Source of the DNA: Strigops habroptila
Lineage: Eukaryota; Chordata; Aves; Psittaciformes; Psittacidae
NCBI RefSeq assembly: GCF_004027225.2
Contig: NC_044289.2
Span: 1,798,001 to 1,862,000, forward strand
Length of the DNA: 64,000 nucleotides
Direction: 5' to 3'
In this document: piece after piece, positions 1-12,961 of the stretch
Position numbering within the stretch: position 1 is the stretch's first letter
Layout of the letters: every line of letters begins with the position of its first letter
The notes under the pieces: generated by a model
What the model was told of the DNA's origin: nothing
Databases searched by the model: none
Seen by the model: the letters and a program-made list of their open reading frames with translations, nothing else
Program-made: the position numbers and the translations under genes

Positions 1-3000
1 GCAGCAGAGGAAGGCAGGGCAGAAACAGCCCCGGATCCCTGTGGTAAAACAGTGCCCAGCTCCTGGATGCTCCGAAATCACCCCTTCCCACATGCTGCTT
101 TCCACCCATCCCTTTAAAGCACAACAGAGTATTTGGGAGCTGGATGGATGCACAATAAACATGGAAACTAATTTCACTATTAATGGCTTCCAGTGGACTT
201 ATTTTTGCATCCTGCAGCAAAGCACCACTGCAAGGGAATGTTTTCTTCTTTCAGCACACTATTTATTGCCACACACCTACAGAAAATTATGGATATCTGA
301 CTTACCGTTTCTATTCCCCCCGAAAAAGCGAGTGAAATGGAGCTTCTCAGTTGCAAAATTAGCAATACTTGGTGTGTGCAGTTCAGTTTCAAGAACATCC
401 CTCATCTCTGTTTTCTAATCCATAGAGAACAGCTTCCCTGCACACACCATTTCTCACTACATTGAGCTTGAGGGAAATTGAAGAGTTCCTCCCCGCCCCG
501 TCCTCTGTTTAATGGGAGCTGTGATTATTGAAATGAATTCAGGAAGCAGGCAGCATTCACCAATCAGCTCAGCAGTTCGGGGTTTCTTCATCTGCTGGTT
601 ACATGCTAATTATTGTACTGGTGGGATTATTTCCCATTCACATTTGGAATTTACAATGCAGCCAGGAATGGATTAAATTAGAAGAAAACAGACTAAAAAA
701 ACAAAGAAATCAATCAGTGACATTTTCAATTCAACATATTTTGCTTCATTTTCTTCCGAGTCTCATGCCTACAAGGACCTGACAAACTTGACCCCAGCGG
801 CACAGATACACATGGCAGCATTCCCGAATGTTTAGGGGCAGAGCAGTGATGGCATCTCTGGAGCAGACATTTTGGGAAGGCAGTGTAACCCATCCATGTT
901 CAGCAGTACCTCTGTTGTTTATCCCATCCTCCACTGCCTCACACCAACCACCTCACTCCCTTTTCCACTCAGCTGACATCTGTAATCAAGACGGAAAACC
1001 TCCCCACGTGTGGGAAACAAGCCCCCATTCCCGAGCCCAACACTCTGGCAATGCCAGAACACCCATGTTGGGACAGGAACTGGGGTTTGCCTGAGCAGGG
1101 AGCAGAGGTGGCGATGGCAGATGCAGCTCTGGTGGACTTGGGTGGCTTCATCCTTGCCCCATAAGAGCAAAAGGGACAGAGCAACACCAGTCCACAGCAC
1201 CCCAGGAAGGACTGAGCTCTCCGGCTATCAGGTCTACCCGCTAAGCACAGCTCCTTGATGGAAACTCTCTTCTGAAGGTCCCCAGCAGAGAGATTCCTCT
1301 GTGGATCTCAAATACTATTTACCACCTCATGTCACCCGGGTGAGCCCATGTGCCAGTACTGCCAACAGCAGGGCTTTGAGCACACAAGGGACACAGTGTT
1401 CACCTTGCAGCGTGGTTTATTTAGTGGTTACCCTGAATGCAAGGGCTCCTTCTCCTCCACTCAGCTCCAATCATCCCGTTGGAAACTACAATTAAATCCA
1501 AGCAAACAAACAAAAACCCAACCAAACCCTCTCCTGGGCGCCAGAGAGGATCAAATGAGAAGCATGAAAGCTTTAAAGTTCCTTTGAACAGCCCAGTCTC
1601 CTGCTCCCCACCCGCTGCTGGGCACCCACAAGCTGCCCCGGGGTCTCCCCAGAAGGTGACAAGAAAAGCAAATGTCCTGAGACAGCAAAGGGAGTCAAAA
1701 CCACCCGGAAAACAGGCGGGTGCCCCCAGAGCAGGGAATACGATTGAAAATCCCATCTAAAGGACAGGCCTGATGAAGCAGTGGCACGCACGAAGCTTGG
1801 GAAGGGTAGGTCCAGGCGGACAGGGCAGGGACTATTCACATGAGGGGTTTTGCACAATTAACTCCCAGCACACTGGCTCCAAAGGGCCTCCTCCAAAGCA
1901 CCTTCATTTCTAGAGCTTTTATAAGCACTCCCATGAGGGCCAGGGGCAGATTCCCAAATTTCCATTTTGGAAAACGCAGCTCAGCACTGCGAGTCAGCAC
2001 TGGGGGAGCAGCACACCACCACAACAAGAATTGACGATGGAGGGGAACAAAGCAAACAGCGAAGGACCACAAACCTGCAATGGTTGCTACATCACTCTCT
2101 GTCTCCATCCTTCCTGCCTGTAAAGCAGCATGGAAATGCCAGACACTGGAGCAGAGAGATCAAGCTGCTGTTTAGACATCTGCTGCACTTCCCAGTGCAC
2201 ACAGGACTGGAGCCCAACAGGTAGATTATGGTCTTAATGAAATATCCACACTCATCCGCCTGCTCTGAGTCCAGACCACATGCTTGCTTCCCCTCTGCTA
2301 GCACAGCTGAGGGGGTTTGTGCCTGCATTGGGGGTGTTAAATGAGCTCTGCCTCTGTAGAACAGAGACATTTGTCTTACATCTTTTCTGACATGGAAACG
2401 ATTCCCAGCAAAGAAAGAGCAAGCAGGATATGTTTCAGAAGAGGATCTTCTGAACCAGAGCCAGAAGGCACAACACAGGCTGCAAGAGAAAACCCACTAG
2501 CACTGGAGGATGAAATGGTCCTTGTGCTACCGGTGCCCCAAGGCAGGACCTGGAGCCACCAGGAAGGTCTCCAGCCTTTGAAGCCTGCCCTGAGCACAAG
2601 CACGAGGGGCCAGCCATGTGGTTGGATCCTTAATGCAGAAGCCCAAGAGCTCAGTTCATTAAACATGCTACACACCACTAAGCATTCAAGACAACTTCGT
2701 TTCGAACATCCTCTTACATAAAGTACATTCCAAGTACTCCAATGTGCTACAGCTACAACCCTTGCTACTCCTACACTGAAGTGATCTGGAGATTAAGAGC
2801 TACAGGATCAAGGATCCAAGCCCTCAAACCTAATTTTGGACCTCTTAAACGAAACTCTTTATTTTTACCATTTTAAGAGCAGACAAGAAGTTTCAATCCT
2901 TCTTTGAGGACAAACACACAAATATGCTTAAAAAGAAACAAAGGAGGGGAAAACAAAATGATGACCCGCTCAAGTACTTGTGCAATACTGGCCTGACACC

Positions 3001-6000
3001 TTAGGGGAATAAATATTTGCCTGACCTATTTCCAAAGGAGAAGTTGTTCTAAGTTCCATGAAACCCTCTTTATTTATCAAGGCAGGAGCAGAGCATGCGC
3101 AAGCATCCCGCACGGAGCAGGGCTCCAGGAGCAGCCAGCTCCCTTCTCATGGGAACAAACTCATCCCCTTTGTACCGCTGGGACATAAAAAGTCAGCCCA
3201 AAACCACCATCAACAGACCTGTTCAGGAGAGGAAGAGTTAAAGGCACCGAAACAGAGAGCAGAGAGCCCCTTGCCTTGCTGGAAGCCCCCTTCAATGGAT
3301 TCATCTGCCTTCTTGCTCGCTGTTTAAACCTGTCCCACCCAGCTCTTCAGCAAGGATGCTCTGCCAGCGGAATGCCAGAGCTCAATCCCCACCCTGCTGC
3401 TGGCATGGCCCTCTCAAGCATCTCTATTGAAAGAGAAAAACCCCCAAAGCTCTTCCCCTGGCCCTGAGCAGCGAGCAGGGGAGTCCCATCACCCAGACGG
3501 GATTGTCAGAGCATTACTGGGCAGAAGGCTTTGGGTGGAGCGAGAATGGAAACTTTTGCAACCTTAATACCATCTATTTGATTTTGGTTTATTTTCCCCA
3601 AGCAAGTGCTAAAACACATGGTGGGGACTGGCTAGAACAGGAAGAGCAGGATCACCTTCAGTAGGAAGAACATTATGAAAGCCATCATTGCAACTGGATG
3701 CCCAATTTAGAAGGCACACGCTCCAATATAAAACTGAAAAGAAAACAATAGGAATAAGGAGTGGAGAGCACGCGGATAAACAGGGAGCTCAGTTAAATGT
3801 GCGCGTAGGAAAAGGAGAGGGCACCCTCGCACAGCGTCCACCAGGAAGGGGAAGGAGAAACCACCAAGTCTCTGAAGGCCTGAGCACATCCTGCACACGG
3901 AGATGAGCCATGGCCTGGGGACAATCCAGCTGCTCCTGCCCTACTCCTGTGCCATGTGTCATCACCAGCTCCTCCAGCCCCACTGCATCCGACCACGGCT
4001 CCTGCAGCCACTGCCCTTCACACAAACTCACTCCTTTCCCATTTTAAACATTGTTATTTAGAACATTTGTCCAGGAAAAAAAAAAGGAGGAAAAAACCAA
4101 ACAAACAAAGAAGGGGGGAGGTACAAGACACTTTTTTGTTTGCTTTTTAATTGGAACCATCACCCCTCTCCTACTCAACAAAGCAGAAAAGCCATCACAG
4201 CGGCAAGAGGGAGAGATGCTGCAGATCTTCACCACAAAGACCATCAAGCGGGATCTTCTCCAAATTAGCTTCTGTGGCAGGACTACACTCATTCCACCTG
4301 GAACACATGCCCAAGTGACAAACATCATCATCCTGGGCTCCTTTCAGTTAATGCAAAGAGAGAGGCACATCCGAGTGATCGAGAGCCTGCATGGGGAAGT
4401 CATGCTGCGGATGGATGAGCAGGGTGGGGGGATCTGGACCTGGCTCTGGGCTCCTGCCCTCCCAGGCCAATCCCTCCATTTTGGGCCATGCCAGCTCCCT
4501 GCAGGAACAAGGGTGGCAATAATGTACGTGAACCTTGAGCAAACCAAGGGCCTCTGCACGGGATCAATCTCTTGCAGGGCTCGTCGCTGCTCAAGATGCT
4601 GCCCCATGTCTGGAACTAGCAAGTGACACATGGATGCGACGGCCTCGCATGGAGCAGCAGCTCTTTGCACCCAGTATCCCAGAGGAGGCTCCCATGGGAG
4701 CGAGCCAGGGCTGTGCCCTGCCAATGATGCTGCCTCCAGATCCATCCCACCACACAAACAGGGAAAGCGATGGACACAGACCCACGTCCCAGGTTGGACT
4801 GTAATCCCAAATTGTGGATAATTCCAGGAGCTACAAGACAAGCTGCTTTTACACAGTAACACCATAGTAACCAAGGGGGATGGTAAAGTTGCATACACAA
4901 GGGCACCACAGTTTCGGAGGGAGGGAAGAGGTGGTCTAAATAGAAGGAAAACTCCCCTGCGGAGCGAGGGGACACACAGGAGAACAGAAGCCATGCTCCC
5001 GTTTAAATCTCCCCTCCATGGACTACCCAGACAGCAATTCCCACCCGGCTCGCCTGCTCCAGGCTTCCCTGCTCCGGGCTGCCACATCCATCCCTGCACG
5101 TCCCCAGTGAAAGCCAGCAGCTCCCACAGGGGGGTTTATCGATAGAGATGTGCTCCTGCAAGTGACTCTGGTGCTTCAAACACATCTACTGAGACTTTCT
5201 CCCCATAGCAGGAATTGCGGAGGCTGAGCCCCCTCAGAGCCTGATGCTACACCCCAACCCAGCTACGATATAATTAACACGAGCTACAGATTCGGCTGCA
5301 TCTGAAGCGAAACACAACCAACAGCCTCCTCTTTCCCACCCCCAAAGGTGGGTCAGGACTCCAGAACTGTGTGGGCATCTGTGTGCTGCGAGTTACTGGG
5401 ATTAACCAAGAGGAAACAATGAACAGACTGGAACAGTCTGCTCTCTCTTCACAGTTACACGTCCCGAGCTGTAGAATACATCAAAGTCACGGCCCCAACC
5501 TAGTTAATACGAGTGATCATTAAATCGCTGTTTTCTTCTACAGTAAATAAAATGCTTCTCATCTTTGGGTATTTTTTTTTTCCTCCTCCTCATCTTTTAA
5601 AGAGAAATTAGTTTAGAATAAGCTGTTCCAGATAATGGAGTAAACTTCTGGCTTCCTATCCGTGGAGGATTGTTCCTCAGGACACTGTGACTCTGGGTTG
5701 GGGACTGCAGCTGGAGGTGGTCAGGGGGAAGAGCAGCAAGAACCTCGGTGCCAGCCAGAGCCATCTTCCCATGCCAGGGGAAGGGAAAGCCAACAGCGGC
5801 CGGGCAGAGCTGCTCCTCGGGGAGCAGAAATGGGAGAGCACAGCTCAGGAAGGGTTTGTGTGTGGGTTTGTTCCAGGAGCCCCATCACCTGCTTCTCCCC
5901 CAAAAGTTTCCCATCTCATAACCAGAATGGAAGAGGCCCCTTGAGAAAACCCTCTTAGCTCCAGTTTTGAGGACACAGACTAAGCACATCCCCGGGGATG

Positions 6001-6049
6001 CAGTTTAGAGCCCTGGGCATGAGCTGAGTCCTCCCTCCTCGGAGCCGCT
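1..6049. other. Non-coding DNA, probably ZHX3 intron 1
   Basis: No exon, RNA gene or clear repeat is supported. Low-complexity tracts lie at 4072-4120 (A/AG-rich) and 5568-5592 (T-run then CT-rich). The block 500-720 is AT-balanced with several TAAT cores and may be conserved regulatory sequence. The open frames here, the longest on the minus strand at 4344-5099, match no family. Confidence 0.6.
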
Positions 6050-7230
6050 GCCCGTCTAACCCAGGCGGTGCCACAGGCGCGTCCCCGCTCCCCACATCGG
6101 ACGCACGTCCCCGTTACCGGCACGTCCCGGCTCCCCGGTGCCTGGCACAGGCCCGGCTGCCACCGCAGCGGCTGGCACGGCCCGGGCAGGACTTTACCCC
6201 GGCAGCGAGGTGCGAGGTTGAATCACCGGCCCCGACCAGGCGAGGGAAGCACCGGAGGGAAGCCGGGAAAGAGCGACCCCGGGCTCATTCCCGGATCTGG
6301 AGTCGAGCCCCCGCTCCGACACCCATTCCCTCGGCGGCCGCGGCACTTGGCAGCAGCCCGGTTTCCGCACCGGGTGAGCGAAAGGGACGATGCCGCCTGC
6401 TCCCGTCCGGTGTGTTCCGAGGCCAGGCACGTTAAACCCGGCACCAGCACCGACAAACCCACACTCGTGACCACCCCGACCGCCACCCGAGCGGGGTCCC
6501 CGCAGCAAGCGGGGCTGGGAACGGAAACCTCCTCCCTCTAAAGACCCAGACTAAAGGAGCACCCAGCGCAGACGGCGCCGAGGGAGCGGCCGGCGGTGCC
6601 GGCGCTGGGGCACAGCTCGCCCAGCGGACGGGCCGCCCGGGGTGCGCTCATTCTATTCCAGTACAAACTGATGAATACCCGCGGACCCGATCGCGGCGCG
6701 AAAGGACACGCGTGTCCCGATCCCCGGCGGGCGCCCGGCGCTGGGGAGAGGGAGCGTGGGATCGCCTCGCAGGGTCCGCGGCGCCGGGGCAGGTCCCGCG
6801 GGACGGAGACCGCGGCGGCTGGGCTCAGGGCACTCACCCGCGGCACGTCCCCGGCTCGGCTCGGTCCGGCGGAGGCCCCGGCCCCGGCGGCGCGGGCGGG
6901 GCGGGCGGCGCAGCTGGGGCGGGCGGGCGCCGCCGAGCCCAGGCATCGGGCGGGGGGCGGGCGGGCGCGACACACACCGGCATCAGCCGGGACCCATCGC
7001 CGGGCGGGGAAAGGCGGGGCCTGACGTCACCCCACCGGGGCGGGGCGGGCCGCGCGCCTGCGCACCAGGCAGGCGGGGCGGGAACGCGCGCGGGGGGCGC
7101 GCACCGCGCGGTGGCGGGTGTCGGGAGCGCGCACCCAGCGCGGGGCGGGCGCCGGGAGCGCCGGAGCCCCAGCGCCGAGCGGCGGCTCCTGCCCGGAGCG
7201 AGCAGGTTCGGTGCAGTGAGAGCGGTGAAA
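6050..7230 (-). promoter_or_regulatory. ZHX3: CpG island, probable ZHX3 promoter
   Basis: The densest CpG region in the window. A palindromic CRE (TGACGTCA, 7022-7029) is followed by GC boxes and GCGC-rich NRF1-like sequence (about 7050-7125). In vertebrates ZHX3 lies next to LPIN3 on the opposite strand with 5' non-coding exons; its large coding exon is not in this window. The assignment therefore rests on synteny, not on coding sequence. A bidirectional role is possible. Confidence 0.55.
6838..6990 (-). other. ZHX3: Candidate first non-coding exon of ZHX3
   Basis: On the minus strand a near-consensus donor (G|GTGAGT, complement of 6838-6832) lies about 185 bp downstream of the CRE, suiting a short 5' UTR exon. 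The exon start is a guess from the island geometry. No open frame is expected. Confidence 0.35.
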
Positions 7231-7231
7231 C

Positions 7232-7411
7232 CCTGACACAGGGTGCCCGGAGGAGCTGCGGCTGCCCCATCCCTGGCAGCGTTCAAGGCCAGGTTGGACA
7301 CAGGGGCTTGGAGCAACCTGCTCTAGTGGAAGGTGTCCCTGCCCGTGGCAGGGGGTTGGGGCTGGATGAGCTTTAAGCTCCCTCCCAACACAACCCATTC
7401 CATAATTCCAT
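7232..7411 (+). mobile_element. CR1 LINE 3' end abutting the CpG island
   Basis: Sense CR1 tail: cacagggtgcccgg, then the ttcaaggccaggttggacac segment, ending in attccataattccatgac, the short tandem CR1 terminus. About 180 bp. Confidence 0.92.
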
Positions 7412-10240
7412 GACTGTGCTGTAGCAGGTCGGGGATCGAGCAGAGACCAACTATTTTTTAACTGAAACGTGGTTTGGAAGCATCATCTGTCTGGAAACGA
7501 GACACCAGCTTTGGACGAGAGATGAAAGGTTTTCCAGCTGCCTGGCTGTGCACGTCATCCCGCTTTCCCTGGATCCAGGGCTGATGGTCAGGCTTTTACG
7601 TCACTGTAAAGATGATGTTGCTTATCTAAAGCTTTACAGCACGGTCCCAGCTGGGTCAGCAGCAGGGGAAGGTCCTCAGAACATCGTGAGTTCAGAGACT
7701 TCATTTCCCATCACCCCCCGTGCTCCGGGCTATCGGCTCTCCCAGGTTTGGAGCGTGGCTGCACCTCCCTTGGAGCTGCTCTCTGGGTTTTCTTTTGAAG
7801 TAAAAGCAAGTGGTGTTCACAGAGGAAATGTGGATCTCTGGCAGGTCAGAAACAGGGAGCCAGACCGAGCATGTTTGTGAGTCAGGACAAATGGTTTTCA
7901 ACCTGTGGCCGTAATTCGGCTATTTTGATGCTTGTGATGGGTGATTGAGTGTGGCATTTCTCCTCTCCAGGCAAATGGCTTTCCCACCTGCTCCATCACA
8001 CGCCAGGCCAGTCTGACCTGATCTTTCTGGGAGTAGGAAAGGAAAACAACCAACAGCACTGTTCCTGTTGTATTCCTGGCTCCAGTCAGAGCAGCTGGAC
8101 CTACAGGAATTGCCCCATTCCCAAGGGAGCAGGACACCTGAGCCTTGCTCCCTGTGGCTTTCACAGGATGGGAATTTCACCCCATCCAGCTGTGCTGACT
8201 CCGTGTTTCTGCCTCTCCTGTTTTGCTGAATCACCCCTTTCACAAGCCTCTGGAGCTCAGTGTTGATCCCGGGGAGGAAATGGGAGCCCCGGCCCAGCTG
8301 GCTGAGAGGGGCAGGAAACTCGGCCCCAGCTCCTGCAAGAGCTTCTCTCTGCTGGGAGAAGGGGCTGTGGTACCAGAAAAACCCTTTCACATCCCAGCCT
8401 CTGGCCAGGATTCCCTGGAGGGTGGAGGGATGTTGGTTGGGAATTGGGCCTGCTGGGTTCATTGTGTCCCAGCCCTGGGGTCTGCAGGGTGCAAACCACT
8501 GCCCCGGGTGAGACCCGCTCCCGTGGCATCACCGAGCAAAGGACAAACCTGAGGTGGCACATCCGGAGGTGCCCGGGCTTCGGGCTGCAGCGCTGGTGCC
8601 AGCCCGGGCTCCTCGGGGACCGCGGCCGTGCCCAGCCACCCACAATAGCTGCTTCCCGTCCAGCTTCACCGAGGGCAGAGCTCTCAGAAACATGCCTGGG
8701 AAGCAGGCTGCCTGCCGTAGCTGGTTTGTCACAGCCTTTGGGAATGTTCCCAAGGGCCTGGACCCCGTGTCCCGGCTGTGCTTGGTGCCATACGGGCACA
8801 GGGGGATCTCTGTGCCTCCCACTGCCACCAACCTCTCCAGTATGGCACAGCTGGAGGCAGGGAGGCATAGGGAGGTGACGGAGCTTACCTGGGATTGAGC
8901 TGTGGTGTTTCTGCCATCAACCCATCAGCTGTGACCGACCTGGGTGCTTTGGACCCTTCTCCTCAGGGGGTGAAGAGGTCCCAAGCAGCCACCCTCTGGC
9001 TCTGGTGCTTCCCTGCTGTCCCGGAGCAATGTCAGCTCCATGAGGGATGGGTGGAAGAGCCCTGTGCCCACACCAGCAGAAGAGCCTTCCTTCCCAAAGT
9101 GCCACCAGCATTCCTGCAGAGCAGGAGCTGTGACTGCTCGGTCCGCATCACTCCAAAACCCCTTCACAGCAGGTCGGGCTCACAGCACAGAGCCCACACC
9201 AGCCACATCCCTGCCCTTGGGGAGTCCTGCTCCAGGGGGAGCCCATGCACTGTTTGGGGGGCACAAACACCCCTTGTCCTGCCTCAGTTTCTCATTGGAG
9301 CCCCCCAGCTATCCCTGCATCGCTGCCCCAGTGCTGTCAGGCCCGCTGAGGTCTGCAGAGCTTCACTTTTCTTAAAGCCTCTGCTTTGTTTTGCCTTTCT
9401 TTCAGCTCCTGCTCTCTCTTCTCATCGCACTGGAGATAATGCAGAGCAGGGGAGTCCCTGGGGCTTGGCCACCCACTCCCTCCCTTTATGTCTTGTTAAA
9501 GACTTCACTGCTGGGCTTTGCTTTTGTGGTGCCTCTAAAATGATGCTCCGTGCTGCTTTGTGTCCCAAAGCTTTCCTAAGGCTGGAGGGGACAAAAAACC
9601 CACCCAAAACATCAGAAAGGCAGGAAGCCACAATGATGGAGGTGGAGAGGTGATACAAGGCTGCTGGGGTGCAGGACACCCTGGGGCAATGTGGGACAGG
9701 GAGGGCTGGAGGCTGGGGTAAGGCAGGGGGGAGGCAGCCCCCTGGGGAGGTGTTGGCAGGTCTGTGGAGCCCCAGGGTGGGTGCAGGGGGTAGAACAGGC
9801 TCCCTGTGGCACACAGCACAGCAGCAGTTGGGGAGGGCTCTGCAGGAGGGCAGGGGACATTCCCTGTGTCCCAGCTGGAGCTGCCTTCCCCAGCTTGCCC
9901 AGGGCACGGGCTGGCTGGTGCGAGAGGTCCCTGAGCTCTGGTCTGGTCCCAGTCTCAGGTTGTGCAGTGACATAAACTCACCCAAATTCACACTTCCAAA
10001 GGTTGCAGTTATTGAGGGGGCAGCTAAAATTACCCTTCAAAGCCTCCAAAACCTTGGTGCAGCCTCGTTCCTCCCTACAAGCACCACACACCAGCACCCT
10101 TCATGTTCTTCCCTGACTGAACCTGGCCAAGGTGCACCCAATCTTACATCAAGTGTCAATTAAGTGAGCAACACAGCGATTACCACCCTACCCACCCTTC
10201 ATGGTCCTAGTCTGTATGACACTATAGCAATCCCTATAGA
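7412..10240. other. Intergenic DNA between the ZHX3 island and LPIN3
   Basis: No gene, RNA or repeat recognised. GC-moderate with scattered short open frames and no splice-supported exons. Confidence 0.6.
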
Positions 10241-10242
10241 CC

Positions 10243-10342
10243 TAAGGGAGAGGGGCTTTGGACAAGGACTTGTAGGGACAGGACAAGGGGAATGGCTTTA
10301 ACCTGCCAGAGGGGAGACTGAGATGAGCTCTTAGGCAGAGCT
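10243..10342 (+). mobile_element. CR1 LINE internal 3' fragment upstream of LPIN3
   Basis: The tract gaggggctttggacaagg, with gtagggacaggacaaggg and then a ttaacctgccagagggg-type segment, matches the sense of the region just upstream of the tail in the CR1 copy at 28738 (its positions about 28950-29040). The usual tail is missing, so it is truncated at both ends. Confidence 0.85.
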
Positions 10343-10499
10343 TTCCCAGAGCTGTGCACTCAGTCTGTTCCAGCACCTTTTCCAGAGGGCTCAGTCTTTC
10401 CCAAGAGCCTGGGCTTTGTATAGTTTGTGCCTTGGGGGGGTTAAAAGCTGGGACATCTGGTCTGGAAAACGAAAGAAGGACTGTGTTTAGAAATCCCAG

Positions 10500-10860
10500 C
10501 CTGGTGGGTCAGGCTGCGGGATGCTGGGGAGGGGGAGGGGGAGGGGGAGGAGGAGGAGGAAGGGTCTCCATCATTGCCAGGCAGCTGCGGCTCCGCAGGG
10601 AGCAGACGAGCAGCGAATGGGACATAAGCGCTGGTGGGAGCGAGCCCGGCTGGGTGCCGGGTCCGCCCCGCGGGAGGCAGGGCTGTGCTCGGTGCGCTTC
10701 GGGAGCCCTCCCCTTGCTCAGGTGAGAGGAAGGAAGCGGCAGGTACGGGAGGAGGAGCTGGGGGGGAGTGGGTGCTGGTGGCAGGGAGCAGCCCCGGGTC
10801 CTGCGCTGGTTTTCCCGGGCTTGAGCTGATGCTGAGGTTCAGCAGCCGCGCAGGTAACGG
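10500..10860 (+). promoter_or_regulatory. LPIN3: Probable LPIN3 promoter and 5' non-coding exon
   Basis: This is a GC- and CpG-rich block upstream of the coding start, otherwise isolated in CpG-poor DNA. It starts with a G-run tract (about 10525-10560) and contains two good plus-strand donors, GT at 10722 (gtgaga) and GT at 10854 (gtaacg). Either could end a 5' UTR exon that splices to the acceptor before 12953. No TATA box is clear. Transcript data would be needed to choose the exon. Confidence 0.55.
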
Positions 10861-10861
10861 G

Positions 10862-12951
10862 GAGGTCCCGGGTAGTTGGAAGCAGAGGGATGGGGTGGGA
10901 AGGGTGCGCTGCTGCAGGGGGGGCCCGGCTCGCTGCCAGGGCAGTACCTGGCTTGTTCTGGGAGGGGGTTTAGCTGCAGAGGATGTGAACTGCGTTGCCT
11001 GCACAGGAAAGGTTTCCCCCTTTGCTCTCTAGGAGAGCTGCGTGGTGAAGGGCTGGGATCATCCTGGGGTGGAGGGTGGGGATGCGCCGTTCCTCTGGAG
11101 GGTTTATTTGTTGCATGTGGGTTGGTGTCCTCGGGGTGGCCTGAAAACCCTTTCTCCTACCCTGTCCACCCATCGACGTCCTTTCAGAGTGTAGCTTACT
11201 CTTTGTGTCCCTGACGGACCGGCTCCATCCATGGTGGGGCTGAGGGCTGCAGGGAGGAGTCTGAGCCTCTTCTTTCTGTTCCGCCAGCTGTCCTGGGTGA
11301 AGCCCACAGGGAGTTAAACTCAGCAAGCCGAAAGCTGTGCCAGAGCCATCCTGTCCCCCTGCCCTGAGCTCTGGGGCTGAGCACAACTCCAGCAGCGTGC
11401 AGGCAGAGGTGTGGGGAGGGGGCTGCTGCTCACCGAGGCCATGGGGCATGAAGCCCATGTGGGGATGCTGGCCCTGCAGAGGGGATGGAGCCCTGTCACG
11501 AGGCTGTGTGTGCTGCTGGGTGGCTGCAGTGTGCTCCACATCACCATGAAGGTGCTGCTCAGCGTGGGGCTGTTCCTGGGAGCTCTTTCCAAGCCCCGTC
11601 CCCAAACACCACAGGCTGTGCAGGTTTATCTGCCCAGGATTGTCCCTATGTGCAGGTCTGTGTCAATGTCCATCCCAGCTGGGAGCCCCCCAGCGCTGCT
11701 TTGGGAGCACTAGGGCCAGCCTGGCTGTTCCCCCTCCCTGCAGCGAGGAGCTCTGTGCTGTGTGCTCCAGGCCGTGCAGCTGGAATGCTGCCTGTCCCGG
11801 GAAAGCTGGGCTCAGCAGGTTGGTGAGTGGCCGTGACCCTGGCCCCGCTCACAGCAGAGCTGCTGAAGCTTCGGGAACAGGCTCGCGCTTCCCTGCCATC
11901 CTGCCCTAGGGAGCCTTGGGGCTTTGGGTTATTCCTGGCTGTCAGGGAGAGGTGGGGGCCAGGGCATGGAGCAGGGATGTGCAGACCACCTTCCAGGAGG
12001 GATGGCTGGGAACAGGACGAGGCTGAGCTTGTGCAAAGCAGACCAGAGAAGCTGGGTGCCTGCAGAGGGCTTGTCCTCATCACTTTGGGTAAGCTCTCAC
12101 CAGCCACCCCTTGGGCTGGGTGTGCGCCAGGGGCTGTGCTGAGAGCCCCCGGGGACACTCAGCCGTTGGCTGACCGTGCTGCTGGCACAAGAGGCTTCCT
12201 TTAGCTCATCCATGGTCTTTCTGAAGTGCTCGTCCTGTGTCCTCATCCTCTCCTTGGGGCAAGGTGTGCTGCAGGGCTGGCAGCTCGGGAAGCTGTGTGG
12301 TTCCCAGCCTCTGGTGTGATGTGCTGACACCAAGACTGTTGTCCTGCTGATCCCAAGTGCTGAGCTAATGGCACAAGGGCCTCCTCCAGCGCAGGGACTG
12401 GGCCGCGTTCAGCGATGCCTTCCCCTCTGAGTGGGACATGTTAGGTTTGGACTTTGTTCAAAGTGAGTATGTGGTGAATGCAGCAGCTCCTTGGACTTCC
12501 CACCTCTGCCCTGAGTTATGGAGGATTCTGGGGTTTGGTGGATCTTTGTTGTTTTCCTTTATGGACAGTGCAGGGCAGGAAGTCTCCTGCCAACCAAATT
12601 CTTGTTTGAGCTGGATGTTGACAGCTTGGTTACACCGTGTTGCTGTGAAGTGGTATCTACCCTCCTGAGGGGCAACTGTGGTGGTGCATCCCACTGCCAA
12701 AGGCATCTCTCCTCCAAGCTGGATGCGGTAACTAGTGCTCTGGCTTCTCTCCTGTTCCCTGGTGCTCACGGCCTCTGGCTGATCTTCTGCAAGGCCCTTT
12801 GTGTGTTTGCCTCAGTTTCCTTAGGGAAACTTGCCTGTCCTCATGGTGGGGCTGCGTCTGCGGCTATGAGATGACTTCTCCTCATGACCTCACCTTGCCT
12901 TGAGCTGCTGGAGCCCTCTTCCCCATCTGAGTGTTCCTGTCTCTCGTTGCA
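10862..12951 (+). other. LPIN3: LPIN3 first intron (inferred)
   Basis: About 2.1 kb between the candidate 5' exon and the first coding exon. I find no convincing coding exon, repeat or RNA gene in it. It is GC-moderate, with an acceptor-quality pyrimidine tract just before 12953. Confidence 0.5.
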
Positions 12952-12961
12952 GTCTCAAACC

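Noticed and set aside
4344-5099. Minus-strand open frame of 251 codons
   Set aside because: No domain, no signal of codon structure, and low-complexity stretches; typical chance frame in moderate-GC DNA.
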